From positions 186,001 to 250,000 of the forward strand of contig CAWJYN010000007.1 of NCBI GenBank assembly GCA_963847145.1: a stretch of DNA of 64,000 nt, read 5' to 3'. This document shows, one piece after another, positions 28,456-37,078 of the stretch. This stretch comes from JABFRJ01 sp963847145. Its GTDB lineage: Bacteria; Pseudomonadota; Alphaproteobacteria; Rhizobiales; Hyphomicrobiaceae. The notes under the pieces are model-generated. The model saw only the letters and a program-made list of their open reading frames with translations, did no database searches and had not been told where the DNA came from. The translations under genes were made by a program, and so were the position numbers. Numbering within the stretch: position 1 is the stretch's first letter; each line of letters starts with the position of its first letter.

Positions 28456-29058
28456 CAGCAGTACCCCGCTGTTACATTGCAACTGAGTTATTACGCAGCG
28501 CAACCGTTGTTGCTCCGCACCAGGGTCGAAATCGCCGAGGGTAGTTTTGCCCTCTGCCCTCACCGAATCAACCCGGATACAAGCGTTAAATACCAAGATT
28601 GGTTGGGAATGAAACCCCTTCGTTAACCAACAGCTGGCCTGGCGCGGACTGTTGCAAAAGTTGCCTTGACAGGTGATGCCGGCCCGATTTGAGGGTCCGA
28701 TCGGCTGAAAACAGGGCGACTTGACAGGTATCGGCAAGGCGGGGGGTGAGCGTCCTTCGGCCCCCAAACCGGCGTTGTTTGTGGCGGTGCACTAGGAGGC
28801 TTTTTCCACAGCCGAATTCCTCGCGAAATTGTTCAATTTCAATATTTTAGATTTCTGGAGATGACTCGCATAAGCGGCTTCTGATTCTTTTTCCACCTCG
28901 AAATCACCGACTTTGGGAGTGGGGCGCCGGTCAGGTTTATACGTGCGTCATAGAGGATGGGGCGGGTTCTATGGAGATTGTGGTGTTCATGCCACAGTAT
29001 CGAAACTCGAGCGCTGCGGGTAGGACTGCAGCGAATGCCAGTTAGGGATGGAAGACCA
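28456..29058. other. Divergent intergenic region (cold-shock / glyoxalase)
   Basis: About 600 bases between divergent starts. An AT-rich stretch at about 28823-28853 (runs of TTCAATTTCAATATTTTAGA) is a plausible promoter area on the plus side. The part nearest the cold-shock gene has no gene-like frame and could be its untranslated leader. No riboswitch or terminator was recognised. Confidence 0.45.
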
Positions 29059-29499
29059 ATGCGCTATCTGCACACGATGGTCCGCGTGACCGACATCGCG
29101 AAGAGCCTGGACTTCTACTGCACGAAGCTTGGAATGGAAGAAGTGCGCCGGGTCGATAACCCCGCCGGTAAATTCACGCTCGTATTTCTTGCTGCACCGC
29201 AAGACAAGGCGGCCGGCGTGAAGGATAAGGCGCCGCTGCTGGAACTGACTTACAACTACGATCCGGAAACGTACGGTGGCGGCCGGAATTTCGGCCACCT
29301 CGCCTTCGAGGTCGACGATATCTATGCGTTGTGTGCCAAGTTGCAGGCGGCGGGTGTGACTATCAACCGGCCACCGCGCGAGGGCCGTATGGCGTTCATC
29401 AAGTCGCCCGACAACATTTCGATCGAACTGCTGCAAAAGGGCGATGCGTTGCCCAAGGCCGAGCCGTGGGCCTCGATGCCGAACACGGGCAACTGGTGA
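29059..29499 (+). CDS. gloA: Lactoylglutathione lyase (glyoxalase I)
   Basis: 146 residues; isomerises the methylglyoxal-glutathione hemithioacetal to S-lactoylglutathione, a metal enzyme in the cytoplasm. Starts MRYLHTMVRVTDIAKSLDFYCTKLGM with metal His5. LLELTYNYDPETYGGGRNFGHLAFEVDDIY gives the Glu and His ligands, and IKSPDNISIELLQKG gives the last Glu. Length and motif order match the nickel-type proteobacterial GloA. The GTG of the next gene overlaps its end. Confidence 0.93.
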   Translation: MRYLHTMVRVTDIAKSLDFYCTKLGMEEVRRVDNPAGKFTLVFLAAPQDKAAGVKDKAPLLELTYNYDPETYGGGRNFGHLAFEVDDIYALCAKLQAAGVTINRPPREGRMAFIKSPDNISIELLQKGDALPKAEPWASMPNTGNW

Positions 29500-30764
29500 C
29501 CCTCGCACTCAAAAAAACGGTTCTGATCGTCGGTGGTGGACCCTCCGGGCTGTTCGCCGCTGAACGGCTGTCGGCGGCTGGTTATGCGGTCACGGTGGTT
29601 GAACGCATGCCGTCCGTCGCCCGCAAGCTGCTGATGGCCGGCCGCGGCGGGCTCAACCTTACGCATTCTGAGGGTCTGAAGGACTTCCTGACACGCTATG
29701 GCGCGGCGGCGGCTCCGGTTGTCGGGGCGATTCACGGCTTCAGGCCGAATGAGTTGATCGCCTGGGCGGAAGGCTTGGGCCAGGAGACGTTTGTGGGCTC
29801 CAGCGGGCGGGTGTTTCCCAAGGCCATGAAGGCGTCGCCGTTGCTGCGGGCGTGGTTGACGCGGTTGGGCGCACAGGGCGTTGAGATTGTGACTGGCGAG
29901 CGGTGGCTTGGTTGGGATGCGAGCGGCGCCGCGCGGTTTAAGCGGGAGCGCGATGGGATTGAACACGTGCGCGCTGCGGAGGCAACGTTGCTGGCGTTGG
30001 GTGGCGCAAGCTGGCCGCGCTTGGGCTCCGATGGGGCTTGGACCGGCTTGTTGGGCGCCGCTGGCATCGAGATTATGCCATGGCAGCCATCGAATGCAGG
30101 TGTGCATGTGGTTTGGTCTGCATTTTTGCGCGAGAAATTCGCGGGTGCGCCGCTGAAGCGGCTGGGCGTCACGGTTGGCCGCGACCCGCAAGTGCTGGGC
30201 GAGGCGATGGTCACACGTGCCGGTCTTGAGGGGGGGGCTGTTTATGCCGTTGGTGCGGCGATCCGGGTGGCACTGGCTGCGAAAGGTGGTGCGCCGGTGA
30301 CGCTGGCGCTAGATTTGAAGCCGGGCATGACGGTGGCTGAGTTGGCGCGTGCGCTCTCCAAGCCACGTGGCAAGCAGACGCTGTCTAACCATTTGCGCAA
30401 AACGGTTGGGTTGCCGCCGGTGATGATTGCGCTGCTGCATGAAGGTTTTGGCCGGACGTTGGCGGCTGAGCCGGAAGCCCTCGCTGAGGCAATCAAATCG
30501 GTGCCGGTGACGGTGACTGGTTTCTCCGGTCTCGAACGTGCGATCTCGTCGGCAGGTGGTATCGCGCTTGCTGAGATTGATGGGCAGTTCATGCTCAAGA
30601 AAAAGCCCGGTGTATTCGTTGCCGGCGAGATGCTGGACTGGGACGCGCCGACGGGCGGCTATCTGCTGCAGGCCAGTTTTGCAACAGGCAAGGCGGCGGC
30701 GACAGGGATTGCCAGGTGGCTGACGCCGCCGGCTGAAGCTGATCAGGTGCCGATTGCCGGCTAA
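29496..30764 (+). CDS. BaiN/HI0933-like FAD flavoprotein
   Basis: 422 residues from a GTG start overlapping the gloA stop (GTGA). Rossmann FAD-binding start KKTVLIVGGGPSGLFAAERLSAAGYAVTVVERM, then RKLLMAGRGGLNLTH (family signature), and a C-terminal GVFVAGEMLDWDAPTGGYLLQASFATGKAA that closes the FAD site. Belongs to the NAD(P)/FAD oxidoreductase group around HI0933 and the PP_4765-type TIGRFAM flavoproteins; substrate unknown. Co-translated with glyoxalase I, hinting at redox or detoxification work. Confidence 0.88.
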   Translation: MTLALKKTVLIVGGGPSGLFAAERLSAAGYAVTVVERMPSVARKLLMAGRGGLNLTHSEGLKDFLTRYGAAAAPVVGAIHGFRPNELIAWAEGLGQETFVGSSGRVFPKAMKASPLLRAWLTRLGAQGVEIVTGERWLGWDASGAARFKRERDGIEHVRAAEATLLALGGASWPRLGSDGAWTGLLGAAGIEIMPWQPSNAGVHVVWSAFLREKFAGAPLKRLGVTVGRDPQVLGEAMVTRAGLEGGAVYAVGAAIRVALAAKGGAPVTLALDLKPGMTVAELARALSKPRGKQTLSNHLRKTVGLPPVMIALLHEGFGRTLAAEPEALAEAIKSVPVTVTGFSGLERAISSAGGIALAEIDGQFMLKKKPGVFVAGEMLDWDAPTGGYLLQASFATGKAAATGIARWLTPPAEADQVPIAG

Positions 30765-30767
30765 GGT

Positions 30768-31193
30768 ATGGGGTGCGCAGAACGGGCCATGACGTCCGCT
30801 CGGATCAAAGACCGCATGCAACAAAACGCCACCGAGATCGTGCGTCTGCACGCGCGCATTCATGAGACGGTGAAAGATCGCAGCACGTCTGCCACCGGTC
30901 TGGCCGCTTGGCGGGCGTCCTGCGCGGAGTTTCATGCGCGCATCAATCATCTCGCCTTTCCGGGTGGGTACAGCGAGGCGTTGGTTAAGTTCAGGGTTGG
31001 AGACACGTCGGTCGTCGAGCCGGCGCTGTGCTTCCTTGAGCTTCGTCCCTATTTCTTCCGCTCGGGCTATATGTTCAATACGCTGATGCGCCGCATGAAG
31101 CATATTCCGCTCACGCCAGATCAACGGACGCGGCTCGATGTCGTCCGCGAACGCCAAGTTGCCTGGAAAGCGCGCAAGGCGCAGGTGTTGTGA
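30768..31193 (+). CDS. Hypothetical helical protein
   Basis: 141 codons from ATG 30768, three bases after the flavoprotein stop; ATG 30789 (MTSARIKDRMQQNATEIVRLHARIHETVKD) is equally possible. No signal peptide or membrane segment. Likely all-helical, with a conserved-looking centre (EFHARINHLAFPGGYSEAL) and a basic C-terminus. I do not recognise the family. Probably the third gene of the gloA unit. Confidence 0.6.
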   Translation: MGCAERAMTSARIKDRMQQNATEIVRLHARIHETVKDRSTSATGLAAWRASCAEFHARINHLAFPGGYSEALVKFRVGDTSVVEPALCFLELRPYFFRSGYMFNTLMRRMKHIPLTPDQRTRLDVVRERQVAWKARKAQVL

Positions 31194-31214
31194 GGGTCTG
31201 CGGTGTCTGCACCA

Positions 31215-34200
31215 TCACTCCGCTGGCGCGGCAATGGGTTCGGCGCTTATGTCGGGCGCGGTGATTTTTTTGCCGAAGAGCTGACGAACGACGACGTAGA
31301 ACACCGGCGTGAAGATCAGACCGAAGATGGTGACGCCGATCATGCCCCAGAACACAGCTGTGCCAAGCGCGATGCGCAGCTCGGCGCCGGCGCCCGTTGC
31401 GATATAGAGCGGGATAACGCCGAGCGTAAACGCCAGCGACGTCATGATGATGGGACGCAGCCGCATGCGGCAGGCTTCGACGGCAGCGGTGATCGTATCC
31501 ATCCCTTGTTCTTCGAGCTGTTTGGCAAACTCGACTATCAGGATGGCGTTCTTCGCCGCTAATCCGATCAGCACGACGAAGCCGATCTGGGTCAGAATGT
31601 TGATGTCGCGCCCGTGCAGCCAGACGCCGAACGCGGCGGACAGCAGACACATTGGTACGATCATCATGATGGCCAGTGGGAGTGACCAGCTTTCATATTG
31701 GGCGGCGAGTGCCAGGAACACGAACAGCACGGCGAGCGCGAAGATATAGTAGCCTGTGCGGCCGACTTTTTGTTCCTGATAGGAGAGATCGGTCCACTCG
31801 TAGCCGACGCCGTCCGGCAGGCTCTGCGCGGCGAGCTCCGCCATGATCTGCAGTGCCTGCCCGGATGAGACGCCGGGTTTTGCTGTGCCCTGGACTTCGA
31901 TGGCGGGGAACAGATTGTAGCGGGGAACGCGGTCTGGTCCGGAGTTTTCGGTGAACCGCACGACAGAGCCGAGTGGCACCATCGCACCGTCGGTATTGCG
32001 CACGCGGATCTTGTTGACGCTTTCCGGTGAGAGGCGGAAATCGCCTTCGGCCTGGGCGGTGACGCGATACGTTCGCCCGAACATGTTGAAGTCGTTGACG
32101 TAGGCGGAGCCCATGTAGACGCGCAGCGCTTCGAAGATGCGGTCGACGGGCACTTTTAGGATCTGTGCTTTGTCGCGATCGACATCGACGAACACCTGGG
32201 GCGTGCCGGCGGTGAATGTTGTGAATGCGTTCTGGATCAACGGATGCCGGTTGGCGGTTGCGATGAATTCGTTGGCGATGCCGGCGAACTCTTGGGGCGA
32301 GATGCCGAGTTTGTCCTGCAGCCGCATGGCAAAACCGGCGGAGTTGCCCAGGCCGCGTACGGGCGGCGGTATGAAGACCAGCGAAATGCAGTCTGGAATG
32401 ACTGCAAGACGCTGGCGCAGGGATTGCGCCACGGCGCGTGCGTCGAGGCCGGCGCGCTGGCGCTCCTCAAAGTCCTTGAGGATCACGAACATTGATCCGT
32501 AGTATGACGCATTCGTGAAGGTCGCGCCGTTGCGGCCCGAAAACGCGTTCGTGTACTTGACGCCCGGTGTTGCGAGAAGGATTTCGTTGGCCTGCTTGAC
32601 GACCTCATCGGTGCGGCCAAGGGCAGCGCCGGAGGGCAGCTGCAGCGAAACGATGAGAATGCCGCGGTCGAGATCGGGGATGAAGCCGGTGGGGATCTGC
32701 GGGATGAACGATATCGCGAATAGGATTAGCCCGGCATAGGCTGCCAGCACAACCGGCCAGACACGGGCGAGGAAGCGCACGGAACTGGCGTAAGCGTTGG
32801 CGAATGAATCGAACGCCCAATTGAAGGCGCGGAAGAACACGTTGACGGGCCAGAGTAGGATCGACCACGCAGAGACTTTGGGATGGTGTTCGTGCGGTTT
32901 CAGCAGTAGCGCCGCCAGTGCCGGTGACAAGGTCAGCGAAATGAACATCGAGATGATCGTGGCACCGGCCACGGTAATGGCGAATTGCCGGTAGAATTGC
33001 CCGGTTATGCCCGGCGTGAACGCCGTGGGGATGAACACGGCTGACAAGACTAGCGCAATTGCAATCAAGGCTGCGCCGACTTCGTCCATGGACACCTTTG
33101 CCGCTTCGAGTGGCGTCAGGCCTTCTTTGAGCTTCCGCTCGACGTTCTCGACGACGACGATGGCGTCGTCGACGACGATGCCGACGGCGAGCACCAGGCC
33201 GAACAACGTCAGCATGTTTAGCGTGAAGCCACAGGCTTGCATGATGGCGAAGGTGCCGATCAGCGAGATCGGGATGGCGACGACGGGAATGATGGTTGCG
33301 CGCCACGTTTGGAGGAATACCAGCACCACAAGTACGACGAGCGCGACGGCTTCCAGGATCGACTTGTAAAGTTCCTTGATCGAGACCTCGATGAACTCGG
33401 TGGGGTTATAGGTGATGCGGTATTCGAGGCCTTGTGGGAAGGACTTGGCCAGCTCCACCATGGCTTGCTTTACTGCGGCGGTGGCGACGACGGCGTTGGA
33501 GCCGGCTTGTTGGAAGACTACAAGCACAGAGGCGGGGTTGCGATCTGCGTAGCCGTAGGCGGCGTAGCTCAGCGCACCGAGTTCCGTGCGGCCGACGTCT
33601 TTGAGGCGGACGACGCGGCCGTCGGCGGATGTTTTGATAATGATTTCGTCGAACTCGTCGGCACTCTTGAGACGGCCTTTGAGCTGCAGTGGCACTTGGA
33701 ACGCCGTCTTGCCGGTGATCGGCGGCTCGCCGACAGCGCCGCCAGCGACTTGGACGTTCTGATTCCGGAGTGCGATCAGCACTTCTTCGGCGGTCAGATT
33801 GCGCAGTGCCACGCGCTCGGGATCGAGCCACACGCGCATGGAATATTCGCGGGCACCGAACATGATGACGTCGCCGACGCCTTCGAGACGCATCAGGCGG
33901 TCGCGGACGTTCAGCAATCCATAGTTCGAGATATAGACTTGATCGAGTGACTTATCGGGCGACAGAAGGTGGATGTTGACGAGGTTGTCGGGTGACCGCT
34001 TGCGGACGCTGAGCCCGTTGCGGCGCACTTCGTCGGGGAGGCGGCGCTCGGCGGCGGTGACGCGGTTTTGGACGAGCACCTGGGCGCGGTCGATGTCGAC
34101 GCCGATGTCGAACGTGACGACGATGGAGACATTCCCGTCGTTGGTTGACTGGGAGTAGAGGTAGATCATGTTCTCGACGCCGTTGATCTCCTGCTCGATG

Positions 34201-34397
34201 GGGGCTGAGACGGTGTCGGCGACGGTTTGGGCAGAGGCGCCGGGATAGCTGGCAGAGACGATGATAGTCGGTGGGATAATTTCCGGTAGCTGATTGACCG
34301 GCAGGCCGACGTATCCGATTGCGCCGATGATGGTCACGAACAGCGAGATCACCGCTGCGAAGATCGGCCGGTAGATAAAGAAATGGCTGAAGTTCAT
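31215..34397 (-). CDS. RND multidrug efflux permease (AcrB/MexB-like)
   Basis: 1060 residues from ATG 34397 (MNFSHFFIYRPIFAAVISLF). Inner-membrane proton-drug antiporter trimer of the HAE-1 class with 12 predicted helices. Proton relay Asp-Asp in TM4 (VLAVGIVVDDAIVVVENVERKLKEG), porter-domain segments PEIIPPTIIVSASYPGASAQTV and the GFIPDLDRGILIV stretch, and TM10-12 cues (LVGLAAKNAILIVEFA). Length typical. Sixty bases downstream of its adaptor gene; no outer-membrane channel or regulator is next to it, so it probably uses a TolC elsewhere. Confidence 0.94.
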   Translation of the reverse strand: MNFSHFFIYRPIFAAVISLFVTIIGAIGYVGLPVNQLPEIIPPTIIVSASYPGASAQTVADTVSAPIEQEINGVENMIYLYSQSTNDGNVSIVVTFDIGVDIDRAQVLVQNRVTAAERRLPDEVRRNGLSVRKRSPDNLVNIHLLSPDKSLDQVYISNYGLLNVRDRLMRLEGVGDVIMFGAREYSMRVWLDPERVALRNLTAEEVLIALRNQNVQVAGGAVGEPPITGKTAFQVPLQLKGRLKSADEFDEIIIKTSADGRVVRLKDVGRTELGALSYAAYGYADRNPASVLVVFQQAGSNAVVATAAVKQAMVELAKSFPQGLEYRITYNPTEFIEVSIKELYKSILEAVALVVLVVLVFLQTWRATIIPVVAIPISLIGTFAIMQACGFTLNMLTLFGLVLAVGIVVDDAIVVVENVERKLKEGLTPLEAAKVSMDEVGAALIAIALVLSAVFIPTAFTPGITGQFYRQFAITVAGATIISMFISLTLSPALAALLLKPHEHHPKVSAWSILLWPVNVFFRAFNWAFDSFANAYASSVRFLARVWPVVLAAYAGLILFAISFIPQIPTGFIPDLDRGILIVSLQLPSGAALGRTDEVVKQANEILLATPGVKYTNAFSGRNGATFTNASYYGSMFVILKDFEERQRAGLDARAVAQSLRQRLAVIPDCISLVFIPPPVRGLGNSAGFAMRLQDKLGISPQEFAGIANEFIATANRHPLIQNAFTTFTAGTPQVFVDVDRDKAQILKVPVDRIFEALRVYMGSAYVNDFNMFGRTYRVTAQAEGDFRLSPESVNKIRVRNTDGAMVPLGSVVRFTENSGPDRVPRYNLFPAIEVQGTAKPGVSSGQALQIMAELAAQSLPDGVGYEWTDLSYQEQKVGRTGYYIFALAVLFVFLALAAQYESWSLPLAIMMIVPMCLLSAAFGVWLHGRDINILTQIGFVVLIGLAAKNAILIVEFAKQLEEQGMDTITAAVEACRMRLRPIIMTSLAFTLGVIPLYIATGAGAELRIALGTAVFWGMIGVTIFGLIFTPVFYVVVRQLFGKKITAPDISAEPIAAPAE

Positions 34398-34458
34398 GAT
34401 GGTCGCCCGGCGAAACGCAAAAGTGATTGACGCGGCGAGGGTGCGCCGCTGTCGGCCA

Positions 34459-35850
34459 TTACTTTTTGGCCGGCGCGGCACCCTGCGTCGCGGGCGCGGT
34501 GGTGCTTTTGGCGGCTGGTGGGGGCGGCTGGTCAGGGATCGGTGGTTGGATCGGAGCGGCTGGGCTTGTTGGCGGAGCGGGCACGAGTGCTGCTTTGATC
34601 GTTTCTTCTTTCATCGCAACCTTGGTGCCGGCGCGTGCGCGCTGCAGGCCGCGGACGACGACCACATCGTCTTTGGTCAGGCCTTGGCGGATCACGCGCA
34701 GCCCATCGAGGACCGGGCCCAATACCAGCGGCTTGCGGCTGACGAGACCATCTTCGGCAACAACGAGCGCGAACTTGTTGGTCTGATCGGTGCCAACGGC
34801 TTCGTCAGGGATCATGATGGCTTCATACGGCTCGGTGCCTTGCACGCGGACGCGGGCAAACATGCCGGCCGAATAGAGGCCGGTTTTGTTGTCGACGAGT
34901 GCGCGTGCGCGCATGGTGCCGGTGGAGAGATCCAGCCGGTTGTCGACGAAGTCGACGGTGCCTTTGGTGGGAAAACCCTTCTCGTCGGGGAGTCCGAGTT
35001 CCACTTTGGCACCGATACGGCCGGCACCTGCGGCTTTGCCCTGTTCGGCTAAGCGGCGATACTTGATCCAATTGTTTTCGTTGACGTCGAAGTAGAGGTG
35101 GATCGGATCTTCGGTGACGACGGTCGTGAGGAGCGTCGCGTTGGCGACGGCACCGGCCGAGACCCAGGCGCCGACGGGCACGTTGCTGCGTGAGATGCGG
35201 CCAGCGAACGGGGCGATGATCTTGGTCGATGACACGTCGAGTTCGGCGGTCTTTACTTTGGCTTCGGATGTCTTCACGGCTGATTGCGCTTCGCGGAGGG
35301 CGTTGGCACGATCATCAAAGACTTTCTCGCTCATGACTTTGCGATCGACGAGCGGCTTGCCGCGTTCCACGTCGAGGGTCGTGCTTTCAACCTTGGTGGT
35401 GGCCTGTGCGAGTTCGGCGCGGGCCTGGTCCAGCGTACGCTCGAACGGACGGCTGTCGAGGGTGTAGAGGAGGTCGCCTTTTTTGATCTGCTGGCCGTCT
35501 TTGAAATGGATCTCAACGAGGAAACCGGAGACGCGGGTGCGGATCTCGACGGATTCGGTGGCGTCGAAACGGCCGGTGTATTCGTCCCATTCAGTAACGG
35601 GGCGGACGAGCGGCTTGCTGACGGAGACGGTTTGCGGCGCCGCTGGGCCGCCTTTGGCTTGTCCGGGGACTGCACTGCTGGGCGTTATGGCTGGACGGAG
35701 TGAGCCGGAGCTGTCGGACTTGAGCTGCGCGCCGATGCGTTGTGCTTCGGTTGAGAACCGGCCGAGCGCCGCGTCGGGGCCACCGGCTAGGTAAACGGCA
35801 ACGGCCGCTCCCGCCAGCACGCCGACCGCAAGTTTCCAGGATGTAGCCAT
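34459..35850 (-). CDS. RND efflux periplasmic adaptor (AcrA-like)
   Basis: 463 residues. N-terminal signal or anchor (SWKLAVGVLAGAAVAVYLAGG), then membrane-fusion domains: a lipoyl half (RVSGFLVEIHFKDGQQIKKGDLLYTLD), a coiled-coil hairpin (ERTLDQARAELAQATTKVESTTLDVER...), a beta-barrel with PFAGRISRSNVPVGAWVSAG, and a membrane-proximal domain. The first 75 residues are a longer than usual linker, and the end is a Pro/Ala-rich low-complexity tail (about 420-463). Connects the RND pump to a TolC-type channel. Confidence 0.92.
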   Translation of the reverse strand: MATSWKLAVGVLAGAAVAVYLAGGPDAALGRFSTEAQRIGAQLKSDSSGSLRPAITPSSAVPGQAKGGPAAPQTVSVSKPLVRPVTEWDEYTGRFDATESVEIRTRVSGFLVEIHFKDGQQIKKGDLLYTLDSRPFERTLDQARAELAQATTKVESTTLDVERGKPLVDRKVMSEKVFDDRANALREAQSAVKTSEAKVKTAELDVSSTKIIAPFAGRISRSNVPVGAWVSAGAVANATLLTTVVTEDPIHLYFDVNENNWIKYRRLAEQGKAAGAGRIGAKVELGLPDEKGFPTKGTVDFVDNRLDLSTGTMRARALVDNKTGLYSAGMFARVRVQGTEPYEAIMIPDEAVGTDQTNKFALVVAEDGLVSRKPLVLGPVLDGLRVIRQGLTKDDVVVVRGLQRARAGTKVAMKEETIKAALVPAPPTSPAAPIQPPIPDQPPPPAAKSTTAPATQGAAPAKK

Positions 35851-36048
35851 AGAGACGCTCGAACTCTCAACTTCCGCTCGAATTGCACCGGTCTGCAGCG
35901 ATGACTGCCGCTGCTCGGCTCTGCTGCTCGGCTCTGCTGTTCGATTTCAACGGTGTTGTGGTCAGAAACGTGATCGTCTAGCCGCCAACGCTGGAGCAAT
36001 AGCAGGTCGAGAGCGCAATGTAACGCAAGCGAATGATCACAAAAGCAT

Positions 36049-36076
36049 CACCGGCGCCGCGGATGCGGCGCCGGTG
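36049..36076 (-). terminator. Strong GC hairpin after the YkuD gene
   Basis: Perfect 12-bp stem CACCGGCGCCGC (36049-36060) with GCGGCGCCGGTG (36065-36076), loop GGAT. Read on the minus strand it lies 64 bases after the transpeptidase stop and is followed by ATGCTTTT, so it may end that transcript; the T-tract is weak. Confidence 0.5.
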
Positions 36077-36139
36077 CGGGCGTGTCACAGCAGTTTATTT
36101 GCAGTTGGGAGAACGGAGTCTGAGCCCAACGTGATCGTC

Positions 36140-36922
36140 TCAGCGGATGCGGGCAGCTGAGATTGGCAGGCGAGCATAGGCGGGTCCGCCAAACGGGCCG
36201 ACGTTGGCGTATTGGACAGACCGTGGCGTGCTGCCCCAGCCGGCATAGCCAGAATTCGAGCCGAAAACAGAGTTATTGCTAGTGCTTATGGTGCGGCGCG
36301 CAGACGTGTTGCTGGCGACGTATGTGGGATAGGCCGGGTTGCCGAACACGCTGATCTGGGTGTGGGAGATGCCGTGGCGCTGGACCAATTTGTAGAACGT
36401 TTCGGCGTTGCCGGGGGCGAGGCGGACGCAACCGTGAGAGGCAGGTGTGCCTAGCCGGCCAACGGCCTGCGTGGCGTGAATGGCAGCTCCGCCTTTAAAG
36501 AAGACCGCATGCGGCATAGGCGCGTCGTCATATTTCTTGGAATACCACATCTTGGACATCCACTCCGGCGCAAAGACGCCGCGGGGGGTCGCGAATTCAG
36601 CACTGACGCCGGATGAGATTTTCCAGGAGCCGACCATTTTGCCGTGCTCGCTGACCGTGAGCGTCTGGCGGCCGAGATCGATTTTGGCTTGCAGCGTGAT
36701 GGCCGGCTTTGGCGGGGCGACCGGTTTGGCTGGCGCGGCAGCAACTTGTTCTGTGGCTGGGACGGGTGCGGCTGACGTGGGCACCAAGCGCACGGTGGGT
36801 CCGGTCGTTTCGCCGATCTCCGCGGCGACGGCGGCGCGGGGTTCGGCCTTGGCAGCTACGATCAACTCAGGGCCGACGCCTACGGCCAGAGTAGCCCAGA
36901 AGAGACCACGCACGAACATCAT
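36140..36922 (-). CDS. L,D-transpeptidase (YkuD/ErfK family)
   Basis: 260 residues from the ATG pair at 36922 (MMFVRGLFWATLAVGVGPELIVAAKA, a signal peptide). The YkuD domain spans about 90-210 and carries HATQAVGRLGTPASHGCVRL, with the catalytic Cys and His of the SHGCVRL motif. Forms 3-3 peptidoglycan cross-links or attaches proteins to murein in the periplasm. A Pro/Ala-rich linker (about 50-85) precedes the domain, and the tail is Asn/Ser-rich. The D,D-carboxypeptidase 150 bases upstream in the same direction would supply or modify its peptide substrates. Confidence 0.9.
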   Translation of the reverse strand: MMFVRGLFWATLAVGVGPELIVAAKAEPRAAVAAEIGETTGPTVRLVPTSAAPVPATEQVAAAPAKPVAPPKPAITLQAKIDLGRQTLTVSEHGKMVGSWKISSGVSAEFATPRGVFAPEWMSKMWYSKKYDDAPMPHAVFFKGGAAIHATQAVGRLGTPASHGCVRLAPGNAETFYKLVQRHGISHTQISVFGNPAYPTYVASNTSARRTISTSNNSVFGSNSGYAGWGSTPRSVQYANVGPFGGPAYARLPISAARIR

Positions 36923-37040
36923 GTTAAGCTCCAGAAAACGCGGGACAAATTCTTGCCCGCACAATGCCAGAAACTGGCTGATGCCCGCTTAAGGTAACCC
37001 CAATTTGCGATGAGCGGCCGTGCCGTTGTGGGACGGTCTC

Positions 37041-37075
37041 AGTGGGTCGCAGTCAGTCGCAGTCAGTCGCAGTCG
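37041..37075. repeat. Short tandem repeat of a decamer
   Basis: AGTGGGTCGC, AGTCAGTCGC, AGTCAGTCGC and AGTCG in direct tandem, just downstream of the dacF stop and before the YkuD gene. Three full units, so the copy number is probably slippage-prone. Confidence 0.75.
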
Positions 37076-37078
37076 GCC

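Noticed and set aside
37041..37075. CRISPR-like tandem repeat
   Set aside because: Units are 10 bases and contiguous without spacers, so it is a simple tandem repeat.
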